This document shows, in pieces, positions 25,233 to 34,723 of a stretch of 64,000 nucleotides of DNA (position 1 is its first letter; every line of letters starts with the position of its first letter). The notes under the pieces were generated by a model. The model did not search any database. It worked only from the letters and a program-made list of their open reading frames with translations, and was not told where the DNA came from. The translations under genes and the position numbers were made by a program. This stretch comes from Sphingomonas telluris (lineage in GTDB: Bacteria; Pseudomonadota; Alphaproteobacteria; Sphingomonadales; Sphingomonadaceae). The stretch covers positions 186,001 to 250,000 of the forward strand of contig NZ_JAKZHW010000001.1 of assembly GCF_022568775.1 (NCBI RefSeq). Direction: 5' to 3'.

Positions 25233-26684
25233 GTGACCAAACCATCTGACATTCCAGCGATCGTCGAAGCACTCTGCACGATCTACGACCGCTCCGTCGC
25301 GAACCTTCGCGAGGCGCTGACCGAATATGTCCATGGGCGGACGGTGCCGGACGTTGCCGAGCGGCAGGCGGGATGCTTCGCCTATCCGGAGCTTCGCGTC
25401 AGCTACAATGGCGAGCGGGCCGCCGCGCATCCCACGCGGGCCTTCGCGCGCCTTACCCAGCGCGGAAACTACGCCTGCAGCGTCGCCCGCCCTAAGATGT
25501 TCAGGGACTATCTCGCGTCGCAACTCGAGCATCTCGTCGCCGATTATTCGGTCGAGATCTCGGTCGGCCGAAGCCGCAGTGAGATACCGTACGCCTATGT
25601 ACTTGACGGCAGTGGCATCAACCTCGCCGACATCACCGCCGCCGAGCTGTCGCGAGCGTTTCCATCCAACGAGCTGGCGCACATCGGCGACGAGATTGCT
25701 GACGGCGTCTGGGATTATTCGAGCCACGATGCTCGTCCGTTGGCATTGTTCGACGGGCCGCGCACCGATTTCAGCCTGGCGCGGCTACGGCACTACACCG
25801 GCACCGACGCCGAGCATTTCCAGCACTTCGTGCTCTTCACGAACTACGTCCGCTACGTCGACGAGTTCGTTCGTTTCGCGATCGATGCGATACGCGCGGA
25901 GGAAAGTCCCTACACAGCGCTTTCCGTTCCGGGCGGCTATTACGAGCGCAGCCAACTCGCCGACGCGGAGGCGCAAATCGCTGCGGGCACGTGGCGGCGG
26001 CACCAGATGCCCGCCTACCATCTGATCGCTGAAGGGCGCGCGGGAATCACTCTCGTGAACATCGGCGTCGGGCCGTCGAACGCGAAGACGATTTGCGATC
26101 ATATTGCGGTGCTGCGGCCCGAGGTGTGGCTGATGATCGGCCACTGCGGCGGGCTCCGGCCGACCCAGCGCATCGGCGACTATGTCCTCGCCCACGCCTA
26201 TCTGCGCGACGATCACGTTCTCGACGACGTGCTTCCGGTGGAGATCCCTCTTCCAGCGATTGCCGAGGTGCAGCGAGCGCTGTTCGAAGCGGCGGTCACT
26301 GTCACCGGCGGCGACGAGGACAGCGTGAAGACGCGCCTTCGCACGGGCACGGTTGTGACCACCGACGACCGCAACTGGGAGCTTCGCTTCACGCAATCGG
26401 CGAAGCGCTTCAACCAGAGCCGGGCGGTCGCGATCGATATGGAATCCGCTACTGTTGCCGCGCAGGGCTTCCGGTTCCGCGTGCCTTACGGGACTTTGCT
26501 ATGCGTGTCGGACAAGCCGATCCACGGCGAGCTCAAGCTGCCCGGACAGGCCAACGACTTCTACGAAACGTCGATCGGCCAGCACCTCCGGATCGGTATC
26601 GAGACGCTCGGGCTCCTGCGCCAGGAAGGCGAAGGACTGCACTCGCGGAAGTTGCGTAGCTTCGACGAGCCGCCGCTCCGCTAG
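25233..26684 (+). CDS. amn: AMP nucleosidase
   Basis: Hydrolyses AMP to adenine and ribose-5-phosphate. The product is about 483 residues, as in E. coli Amn. The N-terminal regulatory domain starts IVEALCTIYDRSVANLREAL and includes GCFAYPELRVSYNG. The C-terminal phosphorylase-fold domain has TLVNIGVGPSNAKTICDHIA, LMIGHCGGLRPTQRIGDYVL, DDHVLDDVLP and IDMESATVAAQGF with the catalytic Asp. The GTG at 25233 aligns with the family start; a TTG at 25197 is the alternative. It ends in a CTAG shared with the convergent 5'-nucleotidase gene, whose product also handles AMP. Confidence 0.93.
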   Translation: MTKPSDIPAIVEALCTIYDRSVANLREALTEYVHGRTVPDVAERQAGCFAYPELRVSYNGERAAAHPTRAFARLTQRGNYACSVARPKMFRDYLASQLEHLVADYSVEISVGRSRSEIPYAYVLDGSGINLADITAAELSRAFPSNELAHIGDEIADGVWDYSSHDARPLALFDGPRTDFSLARLRHYTGTDAEHFQHFVLFTNYVRYVDEFVRFAIDAIRAEESPYTALSVPGGYYERSQLADAEAQIAAGTWRRHQMPAYHLIAEGRAGITLVNIGVGPSNAKTICDHIAVLRPEVWLMIGHCGGLRPTQRIGDYVLAHAYLRDDHVLDDVLPVEIPLPAIAEVQRALFEAAVTVTGGDEDSVKTRLRTGTVVTTDDRNWELRFTQSAKRFNQSRAVAIDMESATVAAQGFRFRVPYGTLLCVSDKPIHGELKLPGQANDFYETSIGQHLRIGIETLGLLRQEGEGLHSRKLRSFDEPPLR

Positions 26685-28369
26685 GGGACGAAGCGAATCC
26701 GGTCCGGCTTCGGCGGCGTCCGACCGGGCGCGATCCAGGCGACGAGTGCGTCGAGGTCGATGATACCCTTGTCGGTAACGCCCGTGCCTTGAGTGAAGGC
26801 GCTCAGACCATCGCCGCCCGAAGCGACGTAGTTGTTCACGACGACCCGGTAGTGGGCGTCCGGACGGATCGGTTTGCCGTTCAGCCTCATGTCGAAAACG
26901 CGAGAGCTCTCCGGCTTCGACATGTCCACCGCGTAATTGAACCCTTCCGACGGCGCGAGCGCTGCGGGCTTCGTCTTTCCGGTGCGGAGAGGCGCCGCAT
27001 ATTGCTGCTCGAGCGCCGCCTTCAGTTGCCCGCCGGTCAAGGTCATCACCAGCAGATTGTTCCCGAACGGCATCATCGAGAAAGCGTCCTTGTAGAGGAC
27101 ATCGCCGGCGGGGAGCGGCACGCGAACGCCGGTCGCGTTCACGAGCGCGATCTGCGCGGCGCCTTCGCCCGACGCACGGGTTGCGGCGAGCATGGAGTCG
27201 GCGATCAGGTCCGCAGCCGCGCTCTCCCCGTCGTCGGCGTCCGTGCTCGCCTTTTCGGCCAACCGTCCGATGACTCTCGACGCGATGGGTGCGACCGCAG
27301 CAGCATAGCGCAACACCAGCGTCTGCTCGGCCGCGTCGGTGCCATGCTCGCCGTTGCCGACCACGACGTTGGCGGCATCCTGCCTGATCAGTTTGTGGGT
27401 TGCGGGATCGAAGCGCAGCCGAAGGTCGGTGACGAAATATCCGTTCTTCCCGGCGCTCGTCATCAGGCGGCCCGCGCCCGTTTCCGCGGTGCCGTTGCAG
27501 ACATAGGCCCAGTGCGTGTGGCCCGAGACTACCGTCGTGATCGCCGGATCGAGCCTCGGCAGGATCTTCAGGATGTCGCCGTAGAGTCCATTGCAGTCGT
27601 TGCCAGCTGTGAACTGCGACAGCCGGCCGCCCTGATGGATGAGCAGGACCACCGCGTCCGCGCCTTGGGCCTTCAGCCTCGGGACCAGCGCGTTGGCCGT
27701 TTCGGCTTCGTCGGCGAAGCTCATTCCCTTGACGCCCGACGGCGTCACCAGATGCCCGGTGTCCTTCAGGGTCATCCCGATGAAGCCGATGGTGATCGGT
27801 CCGAACTTCTTGATGCCCGTCGCCGGAAAGATGGTCGTGCCGTCCCCCTGCACCGCGTTGGCGGCGAGGTAGCGGAAGCGCGCGCCCGCGAACGGCTCGA
27901 CTGCGCAGGGCGTGCGGCGGGTGAACTTCGTGCATCCGCCGGTTTGCATCCGCTTCAGCTCGCCGGTGCCGCGGTCGAATTCGTGATTGCCGACCGAATT
28001 GAACTGCAGCCCGAGCAGGTTCATCGCGGCGATCGTCGGCTCGTCGAGATAATTGGCCGAAATCAGCGGCGAAGCGCCGATCGTGTCGCCCGCGGAGACG
28101 GTGACCGTGTTGGGATGGCCCTGTCGAAGCTCGGTGAGTGCGGCCGCAAGATGCGCCACGCCGCCGGTCTGGATCTTCCGCTTCGTCCCGTCCGCGTCCG
28201 TGACTTCGACGGGCGCGGGCGACTCGAGGTTTCCGTGGAAGTCGTTGAAGGCGAGGATCTGCACTTCGATCGGCTGAGCCGGAGCCGGAGCCGGAGCCGG
28301 CGCCGGGATCTGCGTGGCGCAAGCGGACAGGAGCAGCGCCGCAAGCGCGGCGACGGACTGGCGGAACAT
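26681..28369 (-). CDS. Bifunctional metallophosphatase/5'-nucleotidase lipoprotein
   Basis: Periplasmic or surface 5'-nucleotidase (UshA family), 562 residues, that dephosphorylates nucleotides so nucleosides can be imported. A lipoprotein signal ends LLLSACATQ and is followed by a Pro/Ala repeat (PAPAPAPAPAQP). The metallophosphatase domain has ILAFNDFHGNLES, FNSVGNHEFDRGTGEL and TTVVSGHTHWAYVC. The C-terminal 5'-nucleotidase domain includes the substrate-binding VVVNNYVASGGDGLSAF. The ATG overlaps the S1/P1 nuclease stop by one base (TGATG), so nuclease and nucleotidase are made together. Confidence 0.92.
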   Translation of the reverse strand: MFRQSVAALAALLLSACATQIPAPAPAPAPAQPIEVQILAFNDFHGNLESPAPVEVTDADGTKRKIQTGGVAHLAAALTELRQGHPNTVTVSAGDTIGASPLISANYLDEPTIAAMNLLGLQFNSVGNHEFDRGTGELKRMQTGGCTKFTRRTPCAVEPFAGARFRYLAANAVQGDGTTIFPATGIKKFGPITIGFIGMTLKDTGHLVTPSGVKGMSFADEAETANALVPRLKAQGADAVVLLIHQGGRLSQFTAGNDCNGLYGDILKILPRLDPAITTVVSGHTHWAYVCNGTAETGAGRLMTSAGKNGYFVTDLRLRFDPATHKLIRQDAANVVVGNGEHGTDAAEQTLVLRYAAAVAPIASRVIGRLAEKASTDADDGESAAADLIADSMLAATRASGEGAAQIALVNATGVRVPLPAGDVLYKDAFSMMPFGNNLLVMTLTGGQLKAALEQQYAAPLRTGKTKPAALAPSEGFNYAVDMSKPESSRVFDMRLNGKPIRPDAHYRVVVNNYVASGGDGLSAFTQGTGVTDKGIIDLDALVAWIAPGRTPPKPDRIRFVP

Positions 28370-29214
28370 CAGCGAGGAGGCTCGGTGGCCAGCGGCTTAG
28401 CGTAAATTTCGTTGAGGTAGGCGGCAAGGCGCACCCCGGCCTGCTGGAGGCGGCGCTCCATCACGGGCGTGAACTTGTACACGTAGCCGTAGGACAGCTC
28501 CGGGACGGCCGGCGCGCCCTTCGTGCCCTTGGCACCCTTCGGCGGCGCCGGCGGATAGAGGCCGTCGCGGATCTCGCCGCTCTCGCTGATCCAGTCGCGC
28601 GGGTTGACGTCCCACCAGGCGATCACGTCGGCGTCGCTCGTGTGCCGCCCAAGCTTGGCGGCAAGCTCGGTGAAGCTCAGTTGCTCCTCGTCGACGATCT
28701 GCGAATCCCAGACCGCGTGCAGGTTCGTGTCCTTGCCGAACCACTTCACCTTCACGTCGTTGCCGCCCTTGTCGCAGCACTTGCCGACGTGCAGCGGCTG
28801 ATGAAGGTCGCCGACGAGGTGAACGATAAAGCGCAGCGCCGTCTGCTTGTCGCTCAGGCTCGCGTTCGGATCGCGCAGGGTCGCGGTGTAATGGTTGAGG
28901 GCCTCCAGAGCGTCGCCCTGGGGCGGCGCGTGATCGTAGATGATGCCGTTCAGCGTCACATAGTGCCACGGCGTCGATGTCTTCTGCCAGAATGGCTCCG
29001 GGTTCGAGCGCATCTCGTCCGGCCAGTTGGCAGCCTCGTCGAGGCTTTCGGCGCCGCCCAGGATCTCGCGGATGTATGCCCGAGCCAATCCGCTGAGCTG
29101 TGTGTCCGCGATGGCCGCGACGACGCGGTGGCCGGTCTTGCCCCAGGCGAGCGCGGGGCTTGGGAAGAACGCAACCGCACCCGCAGCGGCGGCAAGGAAC
29201 AACCGGGCTTTCAT
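28369..29214 (-). CDS. S1/P1-type zinc nuclease
   Basis: Secreted single-strand nuclease of the S1/P1 family, 281 residues from the ATG at 29214. A signal peptide ends SPALA, which would leave Trp (WGKTGHRVVAAIAD) as the mature N-terminus; in this family that Trp binds zinc. The other zinc ligands are in FIVHLVGDLHQPLHVGKCCD and ALNHYTATL. It releases 5'-mononucleotides from RNA or DNA, the substrate of the co-expressed 5'-nucleotidase. It is divergent from cytidine deaminase. The pair looks like an extracellular nucleic-acid scavenging step. Confidence 0.92.
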   Translation of the reverse strand: MKARLFLAAAAGAVAFFPSPALAWGKTGHRVVAAIADTQLSGLARAYIREILGGAESLDEAANWPDEMRSNPEPFWQKTSTPWHYVTLNGIIYDHAPPQGDALEALNHYTATLRDPNASLSDKQTALRFIVHLVGDLHQPLHVGKCCDKGGNDVKVKWFGKDTNLHAVWDSQIVDEEQLSFTELAAKLGRHTSDADVIAWWDVNPRDWISESGEIRDGLYPPAPPKGAKGTKGAPAVPELSYGYVYKFTPVMERRLQQAGVRLAAYLNEIYAKPLATEPPR

Positions 29215-29278
29215 CGTGCAGTATCTCGCAGAATCGGTGACTAGCGCATGCCCCGTGCCGCGCCTTAAGGACAAGAGC

Positions 29279-29722
29279 ATGACAGAGGAAGAACTAGTCG
29301 CCCTGGCGCGGTCTGCGGCGCTGAAGGCCTATGCGCCTTACTCCCGGTTTCACGTCGGCTGCGCGATCGAATCCGTCGACGGCGAGGTCGTGACCGGCGC
29401 GAACATGGAGAACGCCTGTTACCGGCTCGGCATCTGCGCCGAGCAGAGCGCGTTGACCGCGGCGCAACACAAGTTCGGGCTCGCGAAGGTCGCGCGGATC
29501 GCGGTCGCCGGCGGCGGTGTCGATGGCGACGACCTCGCTGGCGATCTGACCTGTACCCCATGCGGCGGGTGCCGGCAGGCGATCCTCGAAGCGGCGCAAC
29601 TCTCCGGTCGCGACGTGCAAATTCTCTGCTCGAACGGTGAGGGCTCCAGCGTCGAACGGCGCATGATCGGCGAACTGATCCCATTCGGATTCGGAGCGGC
29701 GAATCTTGAGGACGCAGGCTAA
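29279..29722 (+). CDS. cdd: Cytidine deaminase
   Basis: Zinc-dependent homotetrameric cytidine deaminase, 147 residues, converting (deoxy)cytidine to (deoxy)uridine in the cytoplasm. It has YAPYSRFHVGCAIESVDGEV, GANMENACYRLGICAEQSAL with the zinc Cys and catalytic Glu, and CTPCGGCRQAILEA with the two other zinc Cys. The ATG at 29279 is preceded by TAAGGACAAGAGC. It is divergent from the S1/P1 nuclease, sharing a 64-base gap, and fits the pyrimidine side of nucleoside salvage in this region. Confidence 0.94.
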   Translation: MTEEELVALARSAALKAYAPYSRFHVGCAIESVDGEVVTGANMENACYRLGICAEQSALTAAQHKFGLAKVARIAVAGGGVDGDDLAGDLTCTPCGGCRQAILEAAQLSGRDVQILCSNGEGSSVERRMIGELIPFGFGAANLEDAG

Positions 29723-29792
29723 GGGTGCCGGCCGTTTGGTGAGATCCGGCTTTCATGGCATCCTGCGGTCTTCGACAGCTGCGGGGGCGGCC

Positions 29793-30290
29793 ATGGAAGA
29801 AGACCCGAACACGGGTACGGGCGAACGCCCGAAGATCCTCAACAACGTTACGGGCTGGATCGGCGGATTGACCGCCGTGGTCATTGCGCTCGCGGGGCTG
29901 AAGGCCGCCTACAACCAACTGAATCCTTCAGCACCGGCGGAACCTGCCGATGCGCAGCAGGCCGCTTCGACGGAGCCGGTCGAAGACGCGAGTGCTCCAG
30001 TCGACGAGCAGGCAGCCGCCGCCGAGCTCCCGACCAAATATACCGGGACCTGGGAGAACAAGGACGTCACGCTCGAATGGCGGAACGGCATCTGGGTCGA
30101 GACGACCGCCGGCGGCACCGACGACGAGATCGTCACCAAGTACGAGCAATTGTCGCGCAATGAGACGACGACGAACGCCATCGATCGCGACCGCAAGCTC
30201 TACGTACGCTGGCCTACGGACGGCGGAACGCTCGAAGAGAGCGAGGACGGCAACACCTGGACCCGCTCTTACGAGGTCACGGCCGCCTAG
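29793..30290 (+). CDS. Unknown single-pass membrane protein with C-terminal beta domain
   Basis: A 165-residue protein I do not recognise. A charged N-terminal tail (about 22 residues) is followed by one helix (WIGGLTAVVIALAGLKAAYN), an Ala/Glu/Pro-rich linker, and a C-terminal domain of about 75 residues rich in Trp, Thr and Glu (YTGTWENKDVTLEWRNGIWV). The domain resembles small beta-sandwich sensors by composition only. GGGGGCGG precedes the ATG at 29793. It lies 70 bases after cdd, may be in its operon, and shares CTAG stops with the convergent hexosaminidase gene. Confidence 0.7.
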   Translation: MEEDPNTGTGERPKILNNVTGWIGGLTAVVIALAGLKAAYNQLNPSAPAEPADAQQAASTEPVEDASAPVDEQAAAAELPTKYTGTWENKDVTLEWRNGIWVETTAGGTDDEIVTKYEQLSRNETTTNAIDRDRKLYVRWPTDGGTLEESEDGNTWTRSYEVTAA

Positions 30291-31807
30291 TTCGTAATGA
30301 ATTCGTAGGCGTCCCACTCGCCTCGGCGGGCATTGATCCCGCGGGCGCGTAGAGCCTCGATGTGCGGCGCGAGCCTGGCCTCGAACTCCTTGTCGTCGCG
30401 CGGACCACGCGGCCGCCAGGCGATCTCCGAAAGCGCGAGGAGGCGAGGGAAGGTCATGAACTGCAGGTAGCGCTGGCTTTCGATGAACTCCGTCCAGACG
30501 GCGGCCTCTATGCCGATGACCTGTGAGGATTGTTCGGGCGTCAGGCTGTCCGGCACGGGCTCCCAGGCGAGCATCTTGGCGATGGACTGAGGCCCGCCCT
30601 TGTTGCCTTCCCACGGCGCGCCCGGCTCGCCCTCGCCCTGATGATAGTCGAAGTACAGCTGGTCGGCCGGTGACATCACGACCTGGTATCCACCCTTGAT
30701 CGCGGCATCGAGGACTTCGGGCTTATCGCGCCGCCACCACTGGATGACGACGCCTTTCGGTGCTTGAGCGTCGACCTGCTCGTCCCAGGCCATCGGGCGC
30801 TTGCCTAGACTTTCGATGATCCCGACGACCTTTCGCCCGAAATAGGCCTCGACGTCGTCGGTGGTCTTGAGGCCGTTCTCGGCCTTCAGGCCATCCACGT
30901 CGGCCATCTTCTTCCACGTTGCGTCGTCTACCTCATCGCCGCCGAAGTGGAGGTAAGGCGCGGGAAAGATGCGGGCCACTTCGGTAAGGACCCCGCGGAC
31001 GAAATCGTAGGTCTTCGGATTGGCCGGATTGAACGCGCCGCCCGCATCGTCGAAATATTCGGGATAGGCGCGAGCGGCCGCTCCGGCATGGCCCGGCATT
31101 TCGATTTCGGGCACGACCATGATGTGCCGGTCGGCGGCATATTGCACGATGTCGCGCATCTCGGCCGTCGTGAAGAAGCGCGGCTTTCCATCGACCAATG
31201 CGCCGACTTCCGTGAGCTTCGGATAGGACGGAATCTCGAGCCGCCAACCCTGATAGTCCGTGAGGTGAAGCTTCAGGACATTGAGCTTGTAGGCGGCCAT
31301 CTCGTCGATGATGCGGAACAGTTGTTCCTTGCCGAAGAAGTGCCGCGCGACGTCGATCAGCAGTCCGCGCCACTTGAAGCGAGGAGCGTCTTCGATCTCG
31401 ACAATCTCGACCATTTGAGAACCGCTCGCCGACTTCGTGACGAGCTGGCGAAGCGTCTGCGCCCCGTAAAAGAGGCCGGCTGCATCGGACGCTTCGATCC
31501 GGATTTCGCGAGCAGTGACGCTGAGCCGGTAGGCCTCGGTTCCGGGGACGACACGCTTTGAGACGATGCGCAGCTGGATGGACCCACGTTGCCCGGTCTT
31601 CATGTCCAGCGACTTCGCCAGGAATGCGGCAGCCTTGGCAGCCTCGCCCTTGCCGCTGACCACCGTCTGAGCGTCGAGGCGAAATTCGCCTTGGCTCGAA
31701 GTCATCGAAACGGGCGCCGGTATGAGCGCTGGAGCGGCCTCGACCATTTGCAGAGGCAATAACGCAAACAAGAGCAGCAACGCGCCCGACCGAAACTTCA
31801 TTCTCAA
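30287..31807 (-). CDS. Beta-N-acetylhexosaminidase (GH20)
   Basis: Secreted or periplasmic exo-beta-hexosaminidase, 506 residues, removing terminal GlcNAc or GalNAc from chitin, glycan or peptidoglycan fragments. The signal peptide is ALLLLFALLPLQMVEAAPAL. A GH20b N-terminal domain precedes the catalytic barrel with WRGLLIDVARHFFGKEQLFR, LHLTDYQGWRLEIPSYP, and the Asp-Glu catalytic pair in YLHFGGDEVDDATW. VIQWWRRDKP and the C-terminal FPRLLALSEIAWRP are typical. No neighbour suggests a dedicated polymer. Start is ATG 31807 or 31801. Confidence 0.93.
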   Translation of the reverse strand: MRMKFRSGALLLLFALLPLQMVEAAPALIPAPVSMTSSQGEFRLDAQTVVSGKGEAAKAAAFLAKSLDMKTGQRGSIQLRIVSKRVVPGTEAYRLSVTAREIRIEASDAAGLFYGAQTLRQLVTKSASGSQMVEIVEIEDAPRFKWRGLLIDVARHFFGKEQLFRIIDEMAAYKLNVLKLHLTDYQGWRLEIPSYPKLTEVGALVDGKPRFFTTAEMRDIVQYAADRHIMVVPEIEMPGHAGAAARAYPEYFDDAGGAFNPANPKTYDFVRGVLTEVARIFPAPYLHFGGDEVDDATWKKMADVDGLKAENGLKTTDDVEAYFGRKVVGIIESLGKRPMAWDEQVDAQAPKGVVIQWWRRDKPEVLDAAIKGGYQVVMSPADQLYFDYHQGEGEPGAPWEGNKGGPQSIAKMLAWEPVPDSLTPEQSSQVIGIEAAVWTEFIESQRYLQFMTFPRLLALSEIAWRPRGPRDDKEFEARLAPHIEALRARGINARRGEWDAYEFITN

Positions 31808-31888
31808 CTCCCCTTGAGACGCACCTCGGCTGCCACGCGAGCCGTCCCAAGGGAAGTGTGAACCGTCCCTCCCGGGCGATTTTGCAGT

Positions 31889-32368
31889 CTACCGGCCGCC
31901 GACCTCGGCCGCGGGAAGATCGATGCGCAGCGTGCCGTGGTTGTCGGCTGCAACTGGCGGGTATTTGGGCGGCTCCGGAACGGGCGGTACCGGAGGCGAA
32001 GCGCTCGCGATCTGTCGAACGAGATCGCCGGGCCCCGCAAATGCGAAGTGGCTGTGGTCGCCTTCGTCCAGAGACTCGATCATCCTGAAGCCGGCACGCT
32101 GAAGCGCCGCTGCGACTTGGCCGTGCGTAACGCCCGGGCGGCGGGCGACGTCGATTGCTCGGCCTTGCAGGTGATAGCTGTTGGGCACGCCGCCAACTTC
32201 GCGATTGTGAGCCGGGGTGCGGAAAACGCTTGTGACCGCCCCGTAGCTCGCGGTCACGGCAGCGGCGCTCGCGACGTCGGAGCGAACGACAGAGGGTGCG
32301 GTCTTAGCCGCAGCGGGCACCGCCACGACTGCCGCAAGAATCCAAACGCAAGCGGGGTACCGGCTCAT
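31889..32368 (-). CDS. M15-like D-Ala-D-Ala carboxypeptidase (Peptidase_M15_3)
   Basis: A 159-residue exported peptidase, probably zinc-dependent and acting on peptidoglycan. The signal is ACVWILAAVVAVPAAAK. The domain has VFRTPAHNREVGGVPNSYHL with the first zinc His at the end, QGRAIDVARRPGV with the second ligand (Asp), and GDHSHFAFAGPG with the third His. The C-terminal 40 residues are Pro-rich (PPVPPVPEPPKYPPV) and look like a flexible tail. The ATG at 32368 was chosen because the upstream in-frame ATG lacks a signal sequence. It is in the same orientation as the oxygenase gene but separated by about 110 bases. Confidence 0.82.
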   Translation of the reverse strand: MSRYPACVWILAAVVAVPAAAKTAPSVVRSDVASAAAVTASYGAVTSVFRTPAHNREVGGVPNSYHLQGRAIDVARRPGVTHGQVAAALQRAGFRMIESLDEGDHSHFAFAGPGDLVRQIASASPPVPPVPEPPKYPPVAADNHGTLRIDLPAAEVGGR

Positions 32369-32476
32369 AAGATCGCTCACCGCTCTGCTGCGAAGCGGAG
32401 CCAATGACTCTCCAGACGCCGTAAGTCCATGCTTTTGCGGCAACTCTCGTCCCGAAACGGGACGAACGCGGCAGAA

Positions 32477-33424
32477 TCAAACCAGCTTGATCTCCCGCAG
32501 GCGCTCCTGGAGATAGTCGTCCGCTGTTACTGGCGGCCACTTCGGTTGCTCGCCCGCGGGCACCGTGCCCGGTAGCGGCTCGATCAAAAAATCCGAGCGG
32601 AAGTGAAGGAAGAAGGGCATTGAATAGCGCGCGTGGCTGGCGCGCTTCGGCTCCGGGTTGACGACGCGATGCGAGGTGGAGCGAAGCCGCCCATTCGTCA
32701 GGCGCTGCAACATGTCGCCGATGTTGATCACCAGCTCGCCAGGCTTCGGCGCGACGGGGATCCAGCGTGCGTCCTTCGTCAAAAGCTCCAGGCCCGCTTC
32801 CTCGGCGCCCAGCAGAAGCGTGATCGTGTTAATGTCCTCGTGCGCGCCGGCGCGGATGTGCTGGCCGGTCGGCTCGGTCTGCGGCGGATAGTGGAGCAGG
32901 CGGAGAACGGAATTCCCGTCTCGAACCGTGTCCGCGAAATAGTCCTCGTCGATTTTCAGGTAGCGAGCGATCGCGCGCAGCACTTTGAGGCCCGTGCGGT
33001 CGAAGGTCGCGTAGAGTTCGGTGAACGTATCACGGAAGCTCGGCACCTCTTCCGGCCAGACGTTGTCAGGCAGGTGCGCGCGGAACTTGTGGCCTTCGGG
33101 AAGGTCGCGGCCGACGTGCCAGAATTCCTTGAGGTCGTGCGCCTTGGCGCCCTTGGCGGTCTCGATTCCGAACGGCGTGTAGCCGCGCGCGCCGCCGCCG
33201 CCCGGCTGGAGATACTTGCGCTTCACCGCGTCTGGGAGAGCGAAGAAGGCCTTGGCCTTTTCCTCGGCGCGGTCGATCAGCTCTTCCGGTATGCCGTGGT
33301 CCGCAATGATCGCGAAGCCGTAATCCTCGAAGCTGAGGCCCAGTTTCTGGGCGAATCCGTCGGTGTGGGATTCGGCGTCCTTCAGGGACACGGACGCAAT
33401 GTGGTCGGCGGTAATCGTAGCCAT
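32477..33424 (-). CDS. Isopenicillin N synthase-like 2-oxoglutarate/Fe(II) oxygenase
   Basis: A 315-residue non-haem iron oxygenase of the IPNS/DIOX family. The N-terminal DIOX_N domain has GFAIIADHGIPEELIDRAEE. The catalytic jelly roll carries the iron ligands in GAHEDINTITLLLG (HxD) and LRSTSHRVVNPEP (His), with a following Arg-x-Ser-like SHARYSMPFF for the co-substrate. PGELVINIGDMLQRLTNGRL is a strong family signature. The substrate is unknown; bacterial homologues are widespread and mostly uncharacterised. It lies 23 bases after the nucleoside transporter gene stop and may be read through from it. Confidence 0.9.
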   Translation of the reverse strand: MATITADHIASVSLKDAESHTDGFAQKLGLSFEDYGFAIIADHGIPEELIDRAEEKAKAFFALPDAVKRKYLQPGGGGARGYTPFGIETAKGAKAHDLKEFWHVGRDLPEGHKFRAHLPDNVWPEEVPSFRDTFTELYATFDRTGLKVLRAIARYLKIDEDYFADTVRDGNSVLRLLHYPPQTEPTGQHIRAGAHEDINTITLLLGAEEAGLELLTKDARWIPVAPKPGELVINIGDMLQRLTNGRLRSTSHRVVNPEPKRASHARYSMPFFLHFRSDFLIEPLPGTVPAGEQPKWPPVTADDYLQERLREIKLV

Positions 33425-33447
33425 GATTTGCCTAATAGCAGAACGGT

Positions 33448-34692
33448 TTAGGGAAGCATCAAGCTCGCGAGGGCGGCGCTCATCAGGTTGGCGAGCGAGC
33501 CCGCCAGAAGCGCGCGAATGCCGAGCCTGGCGATCACGGGACGCTGGTTCGGCGCCAGGCCGCCCGTCACCGCCATCTGGATCGCGATCGAGCTGAAATT
33601 GGCGAAGCCGCACAATGCGAAGGTGACGATGGCGCGGCTGCGGTCGGACAAAGCGCCGCCCATCTGACCGAGGTCGATGAAGGCTACGAATTCATTGAGG
33701 ACGAGCTTCGTGCCGAACAGGCCGCCCGCCGCATTCGCCTCGTTCCACGGCACTCCGATCAGAAACATGATCGGCTGGAACAGGTAGCCGACCAGCCGCT
33801 GGAAGCTGAGATCGGGGATGCCGACCATGTTGCCCAGCCCGCCGAGCAGGCCGTTCGCGAGGGCGACAAGCGCGACGAACGCGAGCACCATGGCGCCGAC
33901 GGCGACCGCCAGCTTCACGCCGGTCTGTGCGCCTTGCGCCGCAGCCATGATGATGTTTGCCGGCTTCACGCCTTCCTCGAAGGTTTCCGCGACGTCCACG
34001 TTCGCGTCCTCGGCGGCTTCGGTATCGCCCGGTTCGTCCGGCATGATGATCTTGGCCATCAGGATGCCGCCAGGAGCGGACATGAAGGCCGCGGCGAGGA
34101 GGTAGGGCAGGTAGCTTTGGCCGAGCAGGCTCGCGTAGGCGGCGAGGATGGTGCCGGCCACGCCCGCCATGCCGACGCACATGACGGTGAACAGTCGCGA
34201 CGGCGGAAGCGCCGCGAGATAGGGACGCACGACCAGCGGCGATTCCGACTGGCCGACGAAAATGTTCGCCGCAGCGCTCAAAGACTCGACGCGACTGATG
34301 CCCGTGACCCAGCCGATCGCCCCGCCAACCCAGCGGACCACGCGCTGCATGATGCCGAGATAGTAGAGGATCGAAACGAGGCTCGCGAAGAAGATGATCA
34401 CCGGCAGCGCGGCGATTGCGAACGTGTGGGCGAGGGGATTCTGATCGCTGGGCCCGAACAGGAATTCCGTGCCCTTGTTCGCATAGCCGAGGAGGTTGGC
34501 CACGCCGCCGGAAATCGTCTGGATGCCGGCGCGGCCCCAACTGGTCCACAGGACCAGCCAGGCTATGAAGGCCTGAAGTGCGAAGGCTGCGCCAACGACG
34601 CGCAGGCGAATGGCCTTGCGGTTGGTCGAGAGCAGCCAGGCGATGGCCAAAATTGCGACGATCCCGGCAATGCCGAGCAACTTGTTACTCAC
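33448..34692 (-). CDS. Concentrative nucleoside transporter (NupC/CNT)
   Basis: Inner-membrane nucleoside:cation symporter, 414 residues from the GTG at 34692 preceded by GAGGGATGAG. Conserved CNT segments are IFVGQSESPLVVRPYL, GQMGGALSDRSRAIVTFALC, GFANFSSIAIQMAVTGGLAP and ILMAKIIMPDEPG. About ten helices and re-entrant loops fit the family, and the C-terminus is LLAGSLANLMSAALASLML. It lies downstream of adenosine kinase and the LOG-family gene on the same strand, so the three genes import and salvage purine nucleosides. Ion and nucleoside preference cannot be read off safely. Confidence 0.93.
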   Translation of the reverse strand: MSNKLLGIAGIVAILAIAWLLSTNRKAIRLRVVGAAFALQAFIAWLVLWTSWGRAGIQTISGGVANLLGYANKGTEFLFGPSDQNPLAHTFAIAALPVIIFFASLVSILYYLGIMQRVVRWVGGAIGWVTGISRVESLSAAANIFVGQSESPLVVRPYLAALPPSRLFTVMCVGMAGVAGTILAAYASLLGQSYLPYLLAAAFMSAPGGILMAKIIMPDEPGDTEAAEDANVDVAETFEEGVKPANIIMAAAQGAQTGVKLAVAVGAMVLAFVALVALANGLLGGLGNMVGIPDLSFQRLVGYLFQPIMFLIGVPWNEANAAGGLFGTKLVLNEFVAFIDLGQMGGALSDRSRAIVTFALCGFANFSSIAIQMAVTGGLAPNQRPVIARLGIRALLAGSLANLMSAALASLMLP

Positions 34693-34723
34693 TCGCGGCT
34701 CATCCCTCGAAAAGCAGTTGGCG

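Noticed and set aside
26789..28405. A 538-codon plus-strand frame over the 5'-nucleotidase
   Set aside because: It has no recognisable motif and overlaps a gene with full metallophosphatase signatures and a lipobox.
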